A DNA stretch of 5,957 nt from an uncultured Salinimicrobium sp. (GCA_946887025.1 CAMPJY010000148.1:1-5957); one strand, 5' to 3'; positions 1-5,669 are shown, counted from the stretch's first letter. The notes: generated from the letters alone by a model not told the origin. Numbers and translations: made by a program.

Positions 1-1656
1 ATGAAAATTAATTTGAAGACATCCTTATGGATCCTGGCAGTATTTGGACTTGTAAGTATTACATCCTGTAACCAGGTGACAGGAGCAAATTCAGATATGG
101 AAGAGACAGCAAAAGACACCCTGAGCATCACCGTGTTGCAAACAGCAGATATTCACGGGCAACTTGATCCGCACCCCGAATTATTCTGGGAAAATGAAAA
201 AATCGTTTTTAAAGAAAGAGGCGGCCTGGCAAATATTAAAACTCTTTTTAAAGAAGAGCGTGAAAAGAATCCCGGGCGCACCATTATTGTAGATGGAGGA
301 GATCTCATTCAGGGAAGCGGCTATGCCGCTCTTTCTGAAGGGAGAATTTTTCCGGAGCTCATCAGCAATATGGGCTATGATGTTATTATTCCCGGAAACT
401 GGGAAGTGGTTTATGGTAAAGCCAGAATGATGGATATAATGACCAGTTACAATACTCCCGTAATCGCACAGAATATGTATCACGAGGAAGATGGAAAGCC
501 CCTTTTTCCGCCTTACTGGATTAAAGAGATCGAAGGGATTAAAATTGGTTTCATTGGCATCAATGATCCCGATGTCCCCATACGGCAAAACCCGATCTTC
601 AGTAAAGGAATGACATTTAGCGGGATTGAGGAGGAGGTGAAGGAGCTTATAACTACCGTTAAAAAAATGGAAGGGGTAGATGTGCTTTTCCTGGTTACCC
701 ATATTGGAGTTTTCAAGCAGGTGGATCTTGCTAACCAGGAACTGGCTGAAAATGTAGATTATATCCTGGGAAATGATACCCATGAGCGAGTACGGAAACC
801 TATTCAGGGGAAATATGCAAAGGTTACCGAGCCTGGAGCTTTTGGATCTTTCGTTGGGAAATTAACTTTAAACTTTGTTGATGGAAAGCTGGTGGGGGAT
901 GACTATGAACTAATGGAGGTAGATCCCGAAGTTTATCCCGCAGATCCGGAACTCCAGCGGTTAGTTGATAAAGCCAAAGAACCCTATGAGGACCATCTGG
1001 AAACGGTGGTAGGATATACCGCCACCCCCATTTACCGGTACCTTACTGTTGAAAATCCAATGGACAATATGATCACCGATGCGGCGAGATGGAAAACCGG
1101 AGTCGATATTTCCATATCCAACGGCTTCAGGTTTGGTAATCCCATAGTTCCCGAAAATGGGAAAACTGCACCTATTACCCGCGCTAATTTATGGAATCTA
1201 CTACCTGTAAATGAAAAGGTAAAAACCGGAAAAGTAACCGGGCAACAGCTAAAGGACTGGCTGGAGCGGGAAATGCATAATGCTTTTGCGCAGGCGCCCG
1301 CCGAGAGGTTTGGAGGATGGCTGGTCAGATTTTCGGGAATGGAGGTTGATTTTAACAGCCAGGGTAGGAAAGGAGAAAGGGTTAAATCCATCACCATTAA
1401 AGGAGAGCCCATGCAAATGAATGAGTATTATACAATTTCTGCCTGTGTACGTCCTGGCGATCCCATGGATAACCTGTGTCGCATTCCCGATGTGAAAGAC
1501 GTGGAAGTAAAAGATTATTATATCCACGATGTGGTAGAAGAATATCTTCAAAAGAACTCCCCGGTTTCCCCAAGGTTGGAAGGCAGGGCGTACTGCGAGT
1601 ATTTAGGGCCGTATTCTTTCTCAACAGTGCCAGAAACTGAATATAGGTTTCAATAA
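1..1656 (+). CDS. SoxB-like metallophosphoesterase / 5'-nucleotidase-fold lipoprotein
   Basis: This 551-residue lipoprotein has the two-domain 5'-nucleotidase architecture. A Sec/SPII signal ends in the lipobox I-T-S-C with the lipid-carrying Cys23. The N-terminal metallophosphoesterase domain (about 42-300) shows DxH (D50, H52), GGD (D101), a modified GNHE reading G-N-W-E (132-135), THIG (H234) and a modified GHxH reading N-D-T-H (258-261). The C-terminal domain (about 335-520) includes NPMDN and GFRFG (375-379). In canonical nucleotidases the GNHE histidine is catalytic; here it is Trp134. From memory, SoxB thiosulfohydrolases carry GHWEFTYG at this place and GFRWG in the C-terminal domain, close to GNWEVVYG and GFRFG here, so the SoxB branch fits better than UshA. 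Known SoxB is normally a soluble periplasmic protein that removes sulfate from SoxY-bound thiosulfonate; a lipoprotein form is unusual. No acidic surface-export signal follows Cys23, so a periplasmic location is likely. The ATG at base 1 is supported by the signal peptide, but no upstream sequence is visible. The fold is certain; the substrate is inferred. Confidence 0.9.
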   Translation: MKINLKTSLWILAVFGLVSITSCNQVTGANSDMEETAKDTLSITVLQTADIHGQLDPHPELFWENEKIVFKERGGLANIKTLFKEEREKNPGRTIIVDGGDLIQGSGYAALSEGRIFPELISNMGYDVIIPGNWEVVYGKARMMDIMTSYNTPVIAQNMYHEEDGKPLFPPYWIKEIEGIKIGFIGINDPDVPIRQNPIFSKGMTFSGIEEEVKELITTVKKMEGVDVLFLVTHIGVFKQVDLANQELAENVDYILGNDTHERVRKPIQGKYAKVTEPGAFGSFVGKLTLNFVDGKLVGDDYELMEVDPEVYPADPELQRLVDKAKEPYEDHLETVVGYTATPIYRYLTVENPMDNMITDAARWKTGVDISISNGFRFGNPIVPENGKTAPITRANLWNLLPVNEKVKTGKVTGQQLKDWLEREMHNAFAQAPAERFGGWLVRFSGMEVDFNSQGRKGERVKSITIKGEPMQMNEYYTISACVRPGDPMDNLCRIPDVKDVEVKDYYIHDVVEEYLQKNSPVSPRLEGRAYCEYLGPYSFSTVPETEYRFQ

Positions 1657-1668
1657 TATATCTTTAAA

Positions 1669-1701
1669 AAAAACCTCATAGCAGTTTGTTGTGAGGTTTT
1701 T
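1669..1701. terminator. Probable bidirectional rho-independent terminator
   Basis: A 10-bp inverted repeat (1669-1678 with 1692-1701, AAAAACCTCA against TGAGGTTTTT) encloses a 13-nt loop. The stem ends in an A-run on the left and a T-run on the right, so each strand gives a stem followed by U residues. It lies 12 bases after the plus-strand stop and 20 bases after the minus-strand thioredoxin stop, where a shared terminator for two convergent genes is expected. Confidence 0.75.
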
Positions 1702-1721
1702 ATTTAAAGCCAAGGCCCTGA

Positions 1722-2327
1722 TCAAAATTGCTCCTTTAAGAACTCCTTGAATTTATTGGTGTCATAATTGCCCAAACCCAGGTGGGTCATAACCAGTTTC
1801 CCATTTGCATCAATAACAAAAGTGCTGGGAATGCTTGGGGTCTGGTACTGTGCAGGCAAATGGCCATTTAGCTGATATACCTCAAAATCAAAGCCTTTTC
1901 TTTCTCTAAAATCAATTGCCTTTTGAAAGTCCTCGTCTACAGATAACATGATAAAGGCTACTTTCTCTTTATCCACCTCATTGTAAAGCTTATTTATTCC
2001 CGGCATTTCGGCTACACAGGGGGGACACCAGGTGGCCCACACATTCATGAAGATCACTTTCCCTTTAAAGTTTTCCATGGCAACACTTTTGCCTTTAGAA
2101 TCTATAAGCTTCAGGTTAAAATCTGCCTTGGAATCTGGGTCACTAGATGTCAGGTCCTCCTTCTTCTCGAGATCTGGGTTCATTAATCCAGTGGCAAGTA
2201 TTCCGCGTTGAAGAAAACCCAGTACTTCAGTATGCAAACCTGTTAGGTATAAAGCGCCAAAAATGGCGAAAATAATTCCGTATTCAAGGAGATTTTTTTT
2301 CAGACTCGTCTTTTTCTTTTCTTTCAT
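1722..2327 (-). CDS. Membrane-anchored TlpA/ResA-family thioredoxin-like protein
   Basis: This 201-residue protein has a lysine-rich cytoplasmic start (1-12), one membrane segment (about 14-30), a linker, and a thioredoxin-fold domain (about 68-201). The redox motif is W-C-P-P-C (100-104) and the cis-proline is in SIPSTF (P167). ALYLTG in the membrane helix and the preceding positive charges predict a periplasmic catalytic domain. WCPPC is typical of the TlpA/ResA/CcmG reductive family, which keeps thiols of periplasmic partners reduced. Genes of this kind (SoxW) accompany sox clusters, and here it lies convergent to the SoxB-like gene and 61 bp downstream of a TauE/SafE permease on the same strand. 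No -7 box is seen in that gap, so cotranscription with the permease is likely. The ATG is followed by a plausible anchor, and no Shine-Dalgarno sequence precedes it. Its exact partner (a Sox-type carrier, cytochrome maturation or general thiol repair) cannot be told from sequence. Confidence 0.9.
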   Translation of the reverse strand: MKEKKKTSLKKNLLEYGIIFAIFGALYLTGLHTEVLGFLQRGILATGLMNPDLEKKEDLTSSDPDSKADFNLKLIDSKGKSVAMENFKGKVIFMNVWATWCPPCVAEMPGINKLYNEVDKEKVAFIMLSVDEDFQKAIDFRERKGFDFEVYQLNGHLPAQYQTPSIPSTFVIDANGKLVMTHLGLGNYDTNKFKEFLKEQF

Positions 2328-2388
2328 GCTAATCGATTTTCTTTTGGAATGGTCACAGCGATGGTGTGTTGACAGTTCCTGTGGTTAT

Positions 2389-3186
2389 TTACAGCAGCTC
2401 TTTTCCGATTATATAAATCCCCATTACCAGCACGAACCATCCAAAACCTTTTTTTAATTTTTTACCGTCAATAAACCTGTTGAGATAGCCTCCAAGAAAA
2501 ATCCCGCCGATAGCCAGGCTTGTAAAGATGGTGAGGAAGCCCCAGTCGATGTCCATATTTTGAATATCACCAATAAACCCTATAAGAGATTTTACAGCTA
2601 TTATGAGAAGAGAAGTTGCCACCGCCTTTTTCATAGGTAATTTTGCCAGTAAGACTAGGGCAGGAATAATGAGAAATCCTCCACCTGCACCAACGATTCC
2701 GGTTAAAATTCCCACCACAATGCCTTCAAATATGATGAGGGGATAATTGTATTGAACTTTGGTTTCCCTAAGATCTTCATTAGAGTTGCCCCTGATCATC
2801 GATACCGAAGCAGCGATCATGATCACTGCAAAAAACAGCATGATCCCAATACCTCTTGTTACCTCAAAGCCCCAAAGGCTAAAGATATGCTCCGGAATTG
2901 CGGGGACCAGGAATTTCCTTGTACCATAGACAGCGACAAATGCGGGAACTGCAAACACTGTTGCAGTGCGGAAATCTACCAGTTTCTGTTTCAGATTGTT
3001 AACCGCGCCTACTAAAGAAGAGGCTCCTACAACGAATAATGAATAGGCAGTAGCTGTTACCGGGTTGATCGAAAGAAGATAGACGAGCACAGGAACGGTT
3101 AAAATGGATCCGCCACCGCCTATAAGCCCTAAAGTTACCCCTATTACTAATGCTCCAAAATATCCCAAAAGATCAATTATTTCCAA
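2389..3186 (-). CDS. TauE/SafE-family sulfite/organosulfonate exporter-type permease
   Basis: This 265-residue polytopic membrane protein has about eight hydrophobic segments arranged as an internal duplication. The two family glycine-rich repeats are GLIGGGGSILTVP (20-32) and GIVGAGGGFLIIP (163-175), each followed by a hydrophobic helix and a conserved A-T-x-x motif (TATAYS, AVATSL). TauE/SafE proteins are implicated in moving sulfite, sulfonates or sulfoacetate out of the cell, although many members have other or unknown anions. The start is TTG at 3184-3186: an in-frame TAA lies at 3199-3201, no ATG or GTG lies between, and starting later would cut into the first helix. AAGAAGGA (3190-3197) is a good ribosome-binding site but only 3 bases from the TTG. 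The gene follows the Crp/Fnr gene by 78 bp, has its own predicted promoter and palindromic operator, and probably forms a transcript with the downstream thioredoxin. The neighbours favour a sulfur substrate. Confidence 0.9.
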   Translation of the reverse strand: MEIIDLLGYFGALVIGVTLGLIGGGGSILTVPVLVYLLSINPVTATAYSLFVVGASSLVGAVNNLKQKLVDFRTATVFAVPAFVAVYGTRKFLVPAIPEHIFSLWGFEVTRGIGIMLFFAVIMIAASVSMIRGNSNEDLRETKVQYNYPLIIFEGIVVGILTGIVGAGGGFLIIPALVLLAKLPMKKAVATSLLIIAVKSLIGFIGDIQNMDIDWGFLTIFTSLAIGGIFLGGYLNRFIDGKKLKKGFGWFVLVMGIYIIGKELL

Positions 3187-3189
3187 AGT

Positions 3190-3197
3190 TCCTTCTT
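3190..3197 (-). promoter_or_regulatory. Ribosome-binding site supporting the TTG start of the permease
   Basis: On the minus strand AAGAAGGA lies 3 bases before the TTG at 3186-3184. It is the only clear Shine-Dalgarno-like sequence seen before a gene here. With the in-frame TAA just upstream, it fixes the TTG as the most likely start. The spacing is shorter than usual, so initiation may be weak. Confidence 0.6.
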
Positions 3198-3209
3198 TTT
3201 AAGTTAGAG

Positions 3210-3217
3210 CAAAAGTA
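3210..3217 (-). promoter_or_regulatory. Predicted -7 promoter element for the permease-thioredoxin transcript
   Basis: TACTTTTG on the minus strand matches the Bacteroidota -7 consensus TAnnTTTG exactly and would place the transcript start near 3206, about 20 bases before the TTG codon. The nearest upstream TTTG (3247-3244) is 26 bases away, longer than the usual spacing of about 17-23, so the -33 element is poor. A promoter with a weak -33 element often needs an activator, which fits the palindrome lying just upstream. Confidence 0.45.
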
Positions 3218-3239
3218 ACTTCGGCTTTTAAGCTGGGCA

Positions 3240-3253
3240 GTAACAAAAGTTAC
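3240..3253. promoter_or_regulatory. Candidate Crp/Fnr operator, GTAAC-N4-GTTAC palindrome
   Basis: GTAACaaaaGTTAC is a perfect 5-bp inverted repeat with a 4-bp centre, the size and dyad symmetry of a Crp/Fnr dimer site. It lies between the Crp/Fnr gene and the permease. Its centre (3246.5) falls about 40-41 bp upstream of the start point predicted from the -7 box at 3217-3210, the standard position for class II activation. A single GTAAC half site recurs at 3215-3219 over the -7 box. The encoded regulator is the natural candidate, but binding is inferred. Confidence 0.5.
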
Positions 3254-3264
3254 AGACCTTATAA

Positions 3265-3897
3265 TTACAGATCATGTACAACAATGTGATTGCGTTGTAG
3301 ATCAATTTTGCCTTCCATTTCAAGTTTTTTTAGCAGCCTTGAAATCACTACACGAGAAGTATTTAGGTCATAGGCTACCTGTTGATGAGTAACCTGGAGT
3401 TTTTCCGACTGGTTAATTTTTGCTTTATCCTGAAGGTAACGGAGCAAACGTTCATCCATGTTCATAAAGGCAAGAGTATCTATTGTCTCCAGCATTTCAG
3501 TAAGCCTGGAGTGGTAGCTTTCAAAGACAAAATCCCGCCAGCTTTTATATTTAGCTGTCCAATCTTCAATCTTTGAAACAGGGATCATAATATAGTTTGT
3601 ATCTCTTTCGGCTACAGCTCTTACCTCACTTTTAGTCTGCCCAAGACAGCAGGACAGGGTTAGTGCACAGGTGTCACCACGTTCTAAAAAGTACAGTAAC
3701 AACTCATTTCCCTCTTTATCTTCACGCAAGATTTTAATAGCACCTTCTAATAAAAGAGGCATGGCAGTGATATAATCATCAATATCCATAATAATGTCTC
3801 CCTCTTTTGCAGATTTTAAAACCCCGGTTTGCACAATTTCCGTTAAAAGTTCTTCTTCAAAAATAAATCCGTAAGCCTCTTTTAGCTCTTGTATCAT
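3265..3897 (-). CDS. Crp/Fnr-family transcriptional regulator with a cysteine cluster
   Basis: This 210-residue protein has the normal Crp/Fnr plan: an N-terminal cyclic-nucleotide-binding-like beta-barrel (about 18-115), a long dimerisation helix (about 118-148) and a C-terminal winged helix-turn-helix (about 150-210). The HTH reads VTHQQVAYDLNTSRVVISRL (169-188). The ligand pocket is not cAMP-like: where Crp has its GE-x-A phosphate-binding cassette, this protein has GDTCALTLSCC with Cys77, Cys83 and Cys84. There is no N-terminal four-cysteine FNR cluster. In the recognition helix the Glu of Crp and Fnr is Val183, so a target other than TGTGA or TTGAT is expected, compatible with the GTAAC palindrome next door. 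A thiol-, persulfide- or redox-sensing role suits the sulfur-related neighbours but is inference. The ATG at 3897 is the first codon of a normal-length family member; no Shine-Dalgarno sequence precedes it. Confidence 0.9.
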   Translation of the reverse strand: MIQELKEAYGFIFEEELLTEIVQTGVLKSAKEGDIIMDIDDYITAMPLLLEGAIKILREDKEGNELLLYFLERGDTCALTLSCCLGQTKSEVRAVAERDTNYIMIPVSKIEDWTAKYKSWRDFVFESYHSRLTEMLETIDTLAFMNMDERLLRYLQDKAKINQSEKLQVTHQQVAYDLNTSRVVISRLLKKLEMEGKIDLQRNHIVVHDL

Positions 3898-3916
3898 AGG
3901 TGATTTTGTTTAGTAC

Positions 3917-3924
3917 CAAATTTA
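3917..3924 (-). promoter_or_regulatory. Predicted -7 promoter element of the Crp/Fnr gene
   Basis: TAAATTTG on the minus strand fits TAnnTTTG and would start transcription near 3913, leaving a leader of about 15 bases before the ATG. No TTTG is found at the usual -33 spacing. A weak dyad AGTA-N7-TACT (3912-3926) overlaps the box and could be an autoregulatory site, but it is too short to claim. Confidence 0.4.
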
Positions 3925-3960
3925 CTATTATTTCAAGGATTTTCGGGGGGTTTTATCTAC

Positions 3961-4043
3961 CTGGAATCAAGAACCTGGAATCAAGAATCTGAATCAAGAA
4001 TCTGGAATCAAGAACCTGGAATCAAGAACCTGGAATCAAGAAA
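3961..4043. repeat. 14-bp tandem repeat array, six copies
   Basis: The unit CTGGAATCAAGAAC occurs at 3961, 3975, 3989, 4002, 4016 and 4030. Copies 1, 4 and 5 are identical, copy 2 ends in T, copy 3 lacks one G and ends in T, and copy 6 ends in A. A degenerate further copy may continue to about 4057. The unit is not a multiple of three and one copy has a 1-bp deletion, so it is not coding. It sits in the intergenic gap about 35 bp upstream of the predicted regulator promoter. Copy number at such arrays often varies between strains. Confidence 0.9.
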
Positions 4044-4070
4044 CAAAAATCAAGGGTTCTCCCTCAGTCG

Positions 4071-4163
4071 GGTTTCATAGCCAAACCTTTTGATATGGCG
4101 GAGCTAATGGCAGGAATACAGGAAGGAACAGGTGCCATCATAGTGAAAAGGACAGCAGTTTAA
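4071..4163 (+). pseudogene. Remnant of a response-regulator receiver domain (C-terminal end)
   Basis: One plus-strand frame from 4071 reads GFIAKPFDMAELMAGI and continues with QEGTGAIIVKRTAV before TAA (4161-4163). The start resembles the beta5-alpha5 end of a CheY-like receiver: a conserved Lys-Pro (K at 4083-4085) followed by F-D-x-x-E-L-x-x-x-I. Nothing upstream in any frame resembles the rest of a receiver; the preceding bases are the tandem-repeat array. No start codon or ribosome-binding site supports an independent gene. It is best read as the tail of a decayed response regulator, perhaps once linked to the neighbouring histidine kinase although on the opposite strand. At about 20 matching residues, chance resemblance is possible. 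Confidence 0.4.
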
Positions 4164-4174
4164 AAGGGCTGCTG
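4153..4174 (-). terminator. Weak candidate terminator after the histidine kinase gene
   Basis: CAGCAG (4153-4158) and CTGCTG (4169-4174) form a 6-bp stem with a 10-nt loop, 24 bases past the kinase stop. On the minus strand the stem is followed by TCCTTTT rather than a clean T-run, so termination here is only a possibility. Confidence 0.25.
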
Positions 4175-4198
4175 CGAAAAAATGCTTCCATTGAGGAT

Positions 4199-5287
4199 TT
4201 ATGCTGTTGCACTCTTAAAAAACACTTCAAATTTGGAGCCTTCTCCTAAAGTGCTTGTCAGCTCAATTCTACCTCCGTGGGTTTCCATTAAATTTTTAAT
4301 GATATACAGCCCCATTCCTGTTCCCTCTATTTCCTTATTTAATCTTGAAGATTTTCTGAAAACCTTCTCCTGATGTTCTTCCGCTATCCCCAATCCATTA
4401 TCTTCGACACTGAATATGACAAAGCCTTTAATTTCAGAAGAGGTTATTTGAATAACAGTTGCCCGATTATTGTCCTTATACTTAATGGCATTATGCAGGA
4501 GATTATAGATTACGCTTCTAAGACTGTTTTTCGGGAATAGAACTGCCGTGGCTTTAAAATTCCTTAATACCCGAATGTTTTTCCCTTGAATATCCTCTTT
4601 TAGAGCATCCAGAACGTCTTCACAAATACTTTTAAGATCCTGTAGGTTTTCCTTTTCTTTCTGCTGTAGATTTGCTTCGCCATTCGCAGTAAATTCATCT
4701 ACCAGCCTGGTCAGAGCATTAGATGTACTTTGCAGCCTTTTTATCATAAGGTGAAAATTCTCCTGATCCTGTCTTTTGTAAGTATCTATAAGTCCGGAGG
4801 AAAGTAGCTTTATGGTAGAAATGGGTTGCTTCATATCATGAGATAATGCAAACATTAATACCTGATGGTCAGCGTTAATTTTCTCCAGCTCTCTGATGGT
4901 GGTCAGACGTTTCGTGATATCTACAAAAGTTACAATACTACCGTTGATAGTCTCAAGCTCATGTTCCACGTAGGGAACAATATTCATTTGAAACCACTGG
5001 CCGTTTGTTGTCTGAATTTCTTTTTCGCAAATTTTGCCCGTGTCTATTACTTCCTGAATATTGTCTTTGATTGTTAAATAGCGGATATTATCTTTAATAT
5101 CCTCAATGTTTTTGCCTATATCATCATAGGATAAGGAAAACTGGTCCATGGCCGGGGGAGTAAAAATCCTCAGTACCAGGTCGGCATCTACAAATAATTG
5201 AGGAATAATGGTATTTGAAAAATAATTGGCCAGGTCGAAATTAAGTTTCCGTAATTGACGGATGTCCTTCTTAGACTGTTCACTCAT
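4199..5287 (-). CDS. Soluble PAS-domain sensor histidine kinase
   Basis: This 362-residue protein has no signal peptide or membrane segment, so it acts in the cytoplasm. The PAS domain (about 18-126) contains NYFSNTIIPQLFVDADLVLR, FTPPA and NGSIVTFVDIT. That pattern resembles the PAS domain between the halves of CheB/CheR fusion proteins. A short helical linker leads to the HisKA dimerisation domain with H-box ALSHDMKQPI (phospho-acceptor His150). The HATPase domain (about 215-358) shows the N-box NLLHNAIKY (Asn262, Asn266), G1 DNGLGI (296-301), F-box around KVF (308-310) and G2 GTGMGL (322-327). All catalytic boxes are intact, so an active kinase is expected. The ligand is unknown. No intact response regulator lies in the window; only a short receiver-like remnant is present on the far side of its stop. 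The ATG at 5287 follows a predicted promoter and gives a complete PAS domain. Confidence 0.93.
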   Translation of the reverse strand: MSEQSKKDIRQLRKLNFDLANYFSNTIIPQLFVDADLVLRIFTPPAMDQFSLSYDDIGKNIEDIKDNIRYLTIKDNIQEVIDTGKICEKEIQTTNGQWFQMNIVPYVEHELETINGSIVTFVDITKRLTTIRELEKINADHQVLMFALSHDMKQPISTIKLLSSGLIDTYKRQDQENFHLMIKRLQSTSNALTRLVDEFTANGEANLQQKEKENLQDLKSICEDVLDALKEDIQGKNIRVLRNFKATAVLFPKNSLRSVIYNLLHNAIKYKDNNRATVIQITSSEIKGFVIFSVEDNGLGIAEEHQEKVFRKSSRLNKEIEGTGMGLYIIKNLMETHGGRIELTSTLGEGSKFEVFFKSATA

Positions 5288-5326
5288 AGGAGAAATTGAT
5301 AATCTCTCAGATTAAGTTCTGATAAT

Positions 5327-5334
5327 CAAATATA
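5327..5334 (-). promoter_or_regulatory. Predicted -7 promoter element of the histidine kinase gene
   Basis: TATATTTG on the minus strand matches TAnnTTTG and predicts a transcript start near 5323, about 36 bases before the ATG. No good -33 TTTG is seen. The leader holds a small dyad AATCT-CTC-AGATT (5301-5313) and a direct repeat GATAATC at 5298-5304 and 5321-5327, 23 bp apart, which may be regulator contacts or chance. Confidence 0.4.
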
Positions 5335-5363
5335 AAAAAATACTTTTTACCATAGGGAAAGTA
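5334..5363 (-). terminator. Possible minus-strand terminator ahead of the kinase promoter
   Basis: Read on the minus strand, TACTTT and AAAGTA (5363-5358 with 5346-5341) pair in a 6-bp stem, with CC-GG pairing possible inside the loop. Seven T residues (5340-5334) follow directly. It could stop transcription coming from the far right and insulate the kinase promoter that begins in the T-run. The stem is AT-rich and short. Confidence 0.3.
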
Positions 5364-5580
5364 CCTCCCCTTCATTCGAGAGGCTCACGACCCATCAGGG
5401 CCAAAGATTTCCTATCTAAACAGCAATGGTCTCGGGAATAGAAAAGATTCCTGAAGTTTGGGCACCCCCCGAGGGAAGGGACGGATCGCGACTATTGCAT
5501 TGTAGGGGATAGAGTGTTTTTATTGAGGGCAACCCGCTTTTAAAGCTTGGCTTTCCTTCTTCTTTGACTTCTTCAATACC
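5364..5580. other. Non-coding stretch, possible dispersed intergenic element
   Basis: About 217 bases carry no supported gene. The composition is richer in G and C runs (for example CACCCCCCGAGGGAAGGGA near 5463) than the AT-rich leaders beside it. A minus-strand frame stays open here for roughly 80 codons, but it runs through the adjacent ATCTGCG repeats and has no start signal or recognisable motif. The sequence looks like the short multi-copy elements found between genes in flavobacterial genomes; this is an impression, not a shown match. Confidence 0.3.
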
Positions 5581-5581
5581 T

Positions 5582-5669
5582 GAAAAATCTGCGATGATCT
5601 GCGAGAAAAATCTGCGGTGATCTGCGTGAAAAAAAGGTTCACGCAGCGGACGCAGAGGAAACGCAGAGG
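5582..5669. repeat. 23-bp tandem units, hairpin and GCAG-rich repeat block
   Basis: Two tandem 23-bp units (5582-5604 and 5605-5627) match at 21 of 23 positions, each with ATCTGCG twice. A perfect 9-bp inverted repeat follows: CTGCGTGAA (5622-5630) and TTCACGCAG (5638-5646) around a 7-nt loop. The right arm continues into ACGCAG-type direct repeats at 5641, 5650 and 5661. The left part is in effect the reverse complement of the right part. Sequences of this ATCTGCG / CGCAGAGG type recur between genes in many bacterial genomes, so this is probably a dispersed intergenic repeat rather than a local regulatory site. Confidence 0.7.

Noticed and set aside
181..783. Long open frame on the minus strand opposite the SoxB-like gene, with others at 513-716, 1032-1412, 1249-1551 and 1397-1624
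   Set aside because: They are antisense shadows of a gene with clear motifs through its whole length, and none has recognisable domains.
2354..2383. Terminator or attenuator between the permease and thioredoxin genes (CACAG/CTGTG)
   Set aside because: Only a 5-bp stem with a 20-nt loop and no T-run; not distinguishable from chance.
2752..3015. Plus-strand frame with several cysteines opposite the permease
   Set aside because: It is opposite a clear membrane protein gene; the cysteines are antisense of Ala/Thr codons. No ribosome-binding site or family resemblance.
3961..4043. CRISPR array
   Set aside because: The 14-bp units are directly adjacent with no spacers, and no cas gene is present.
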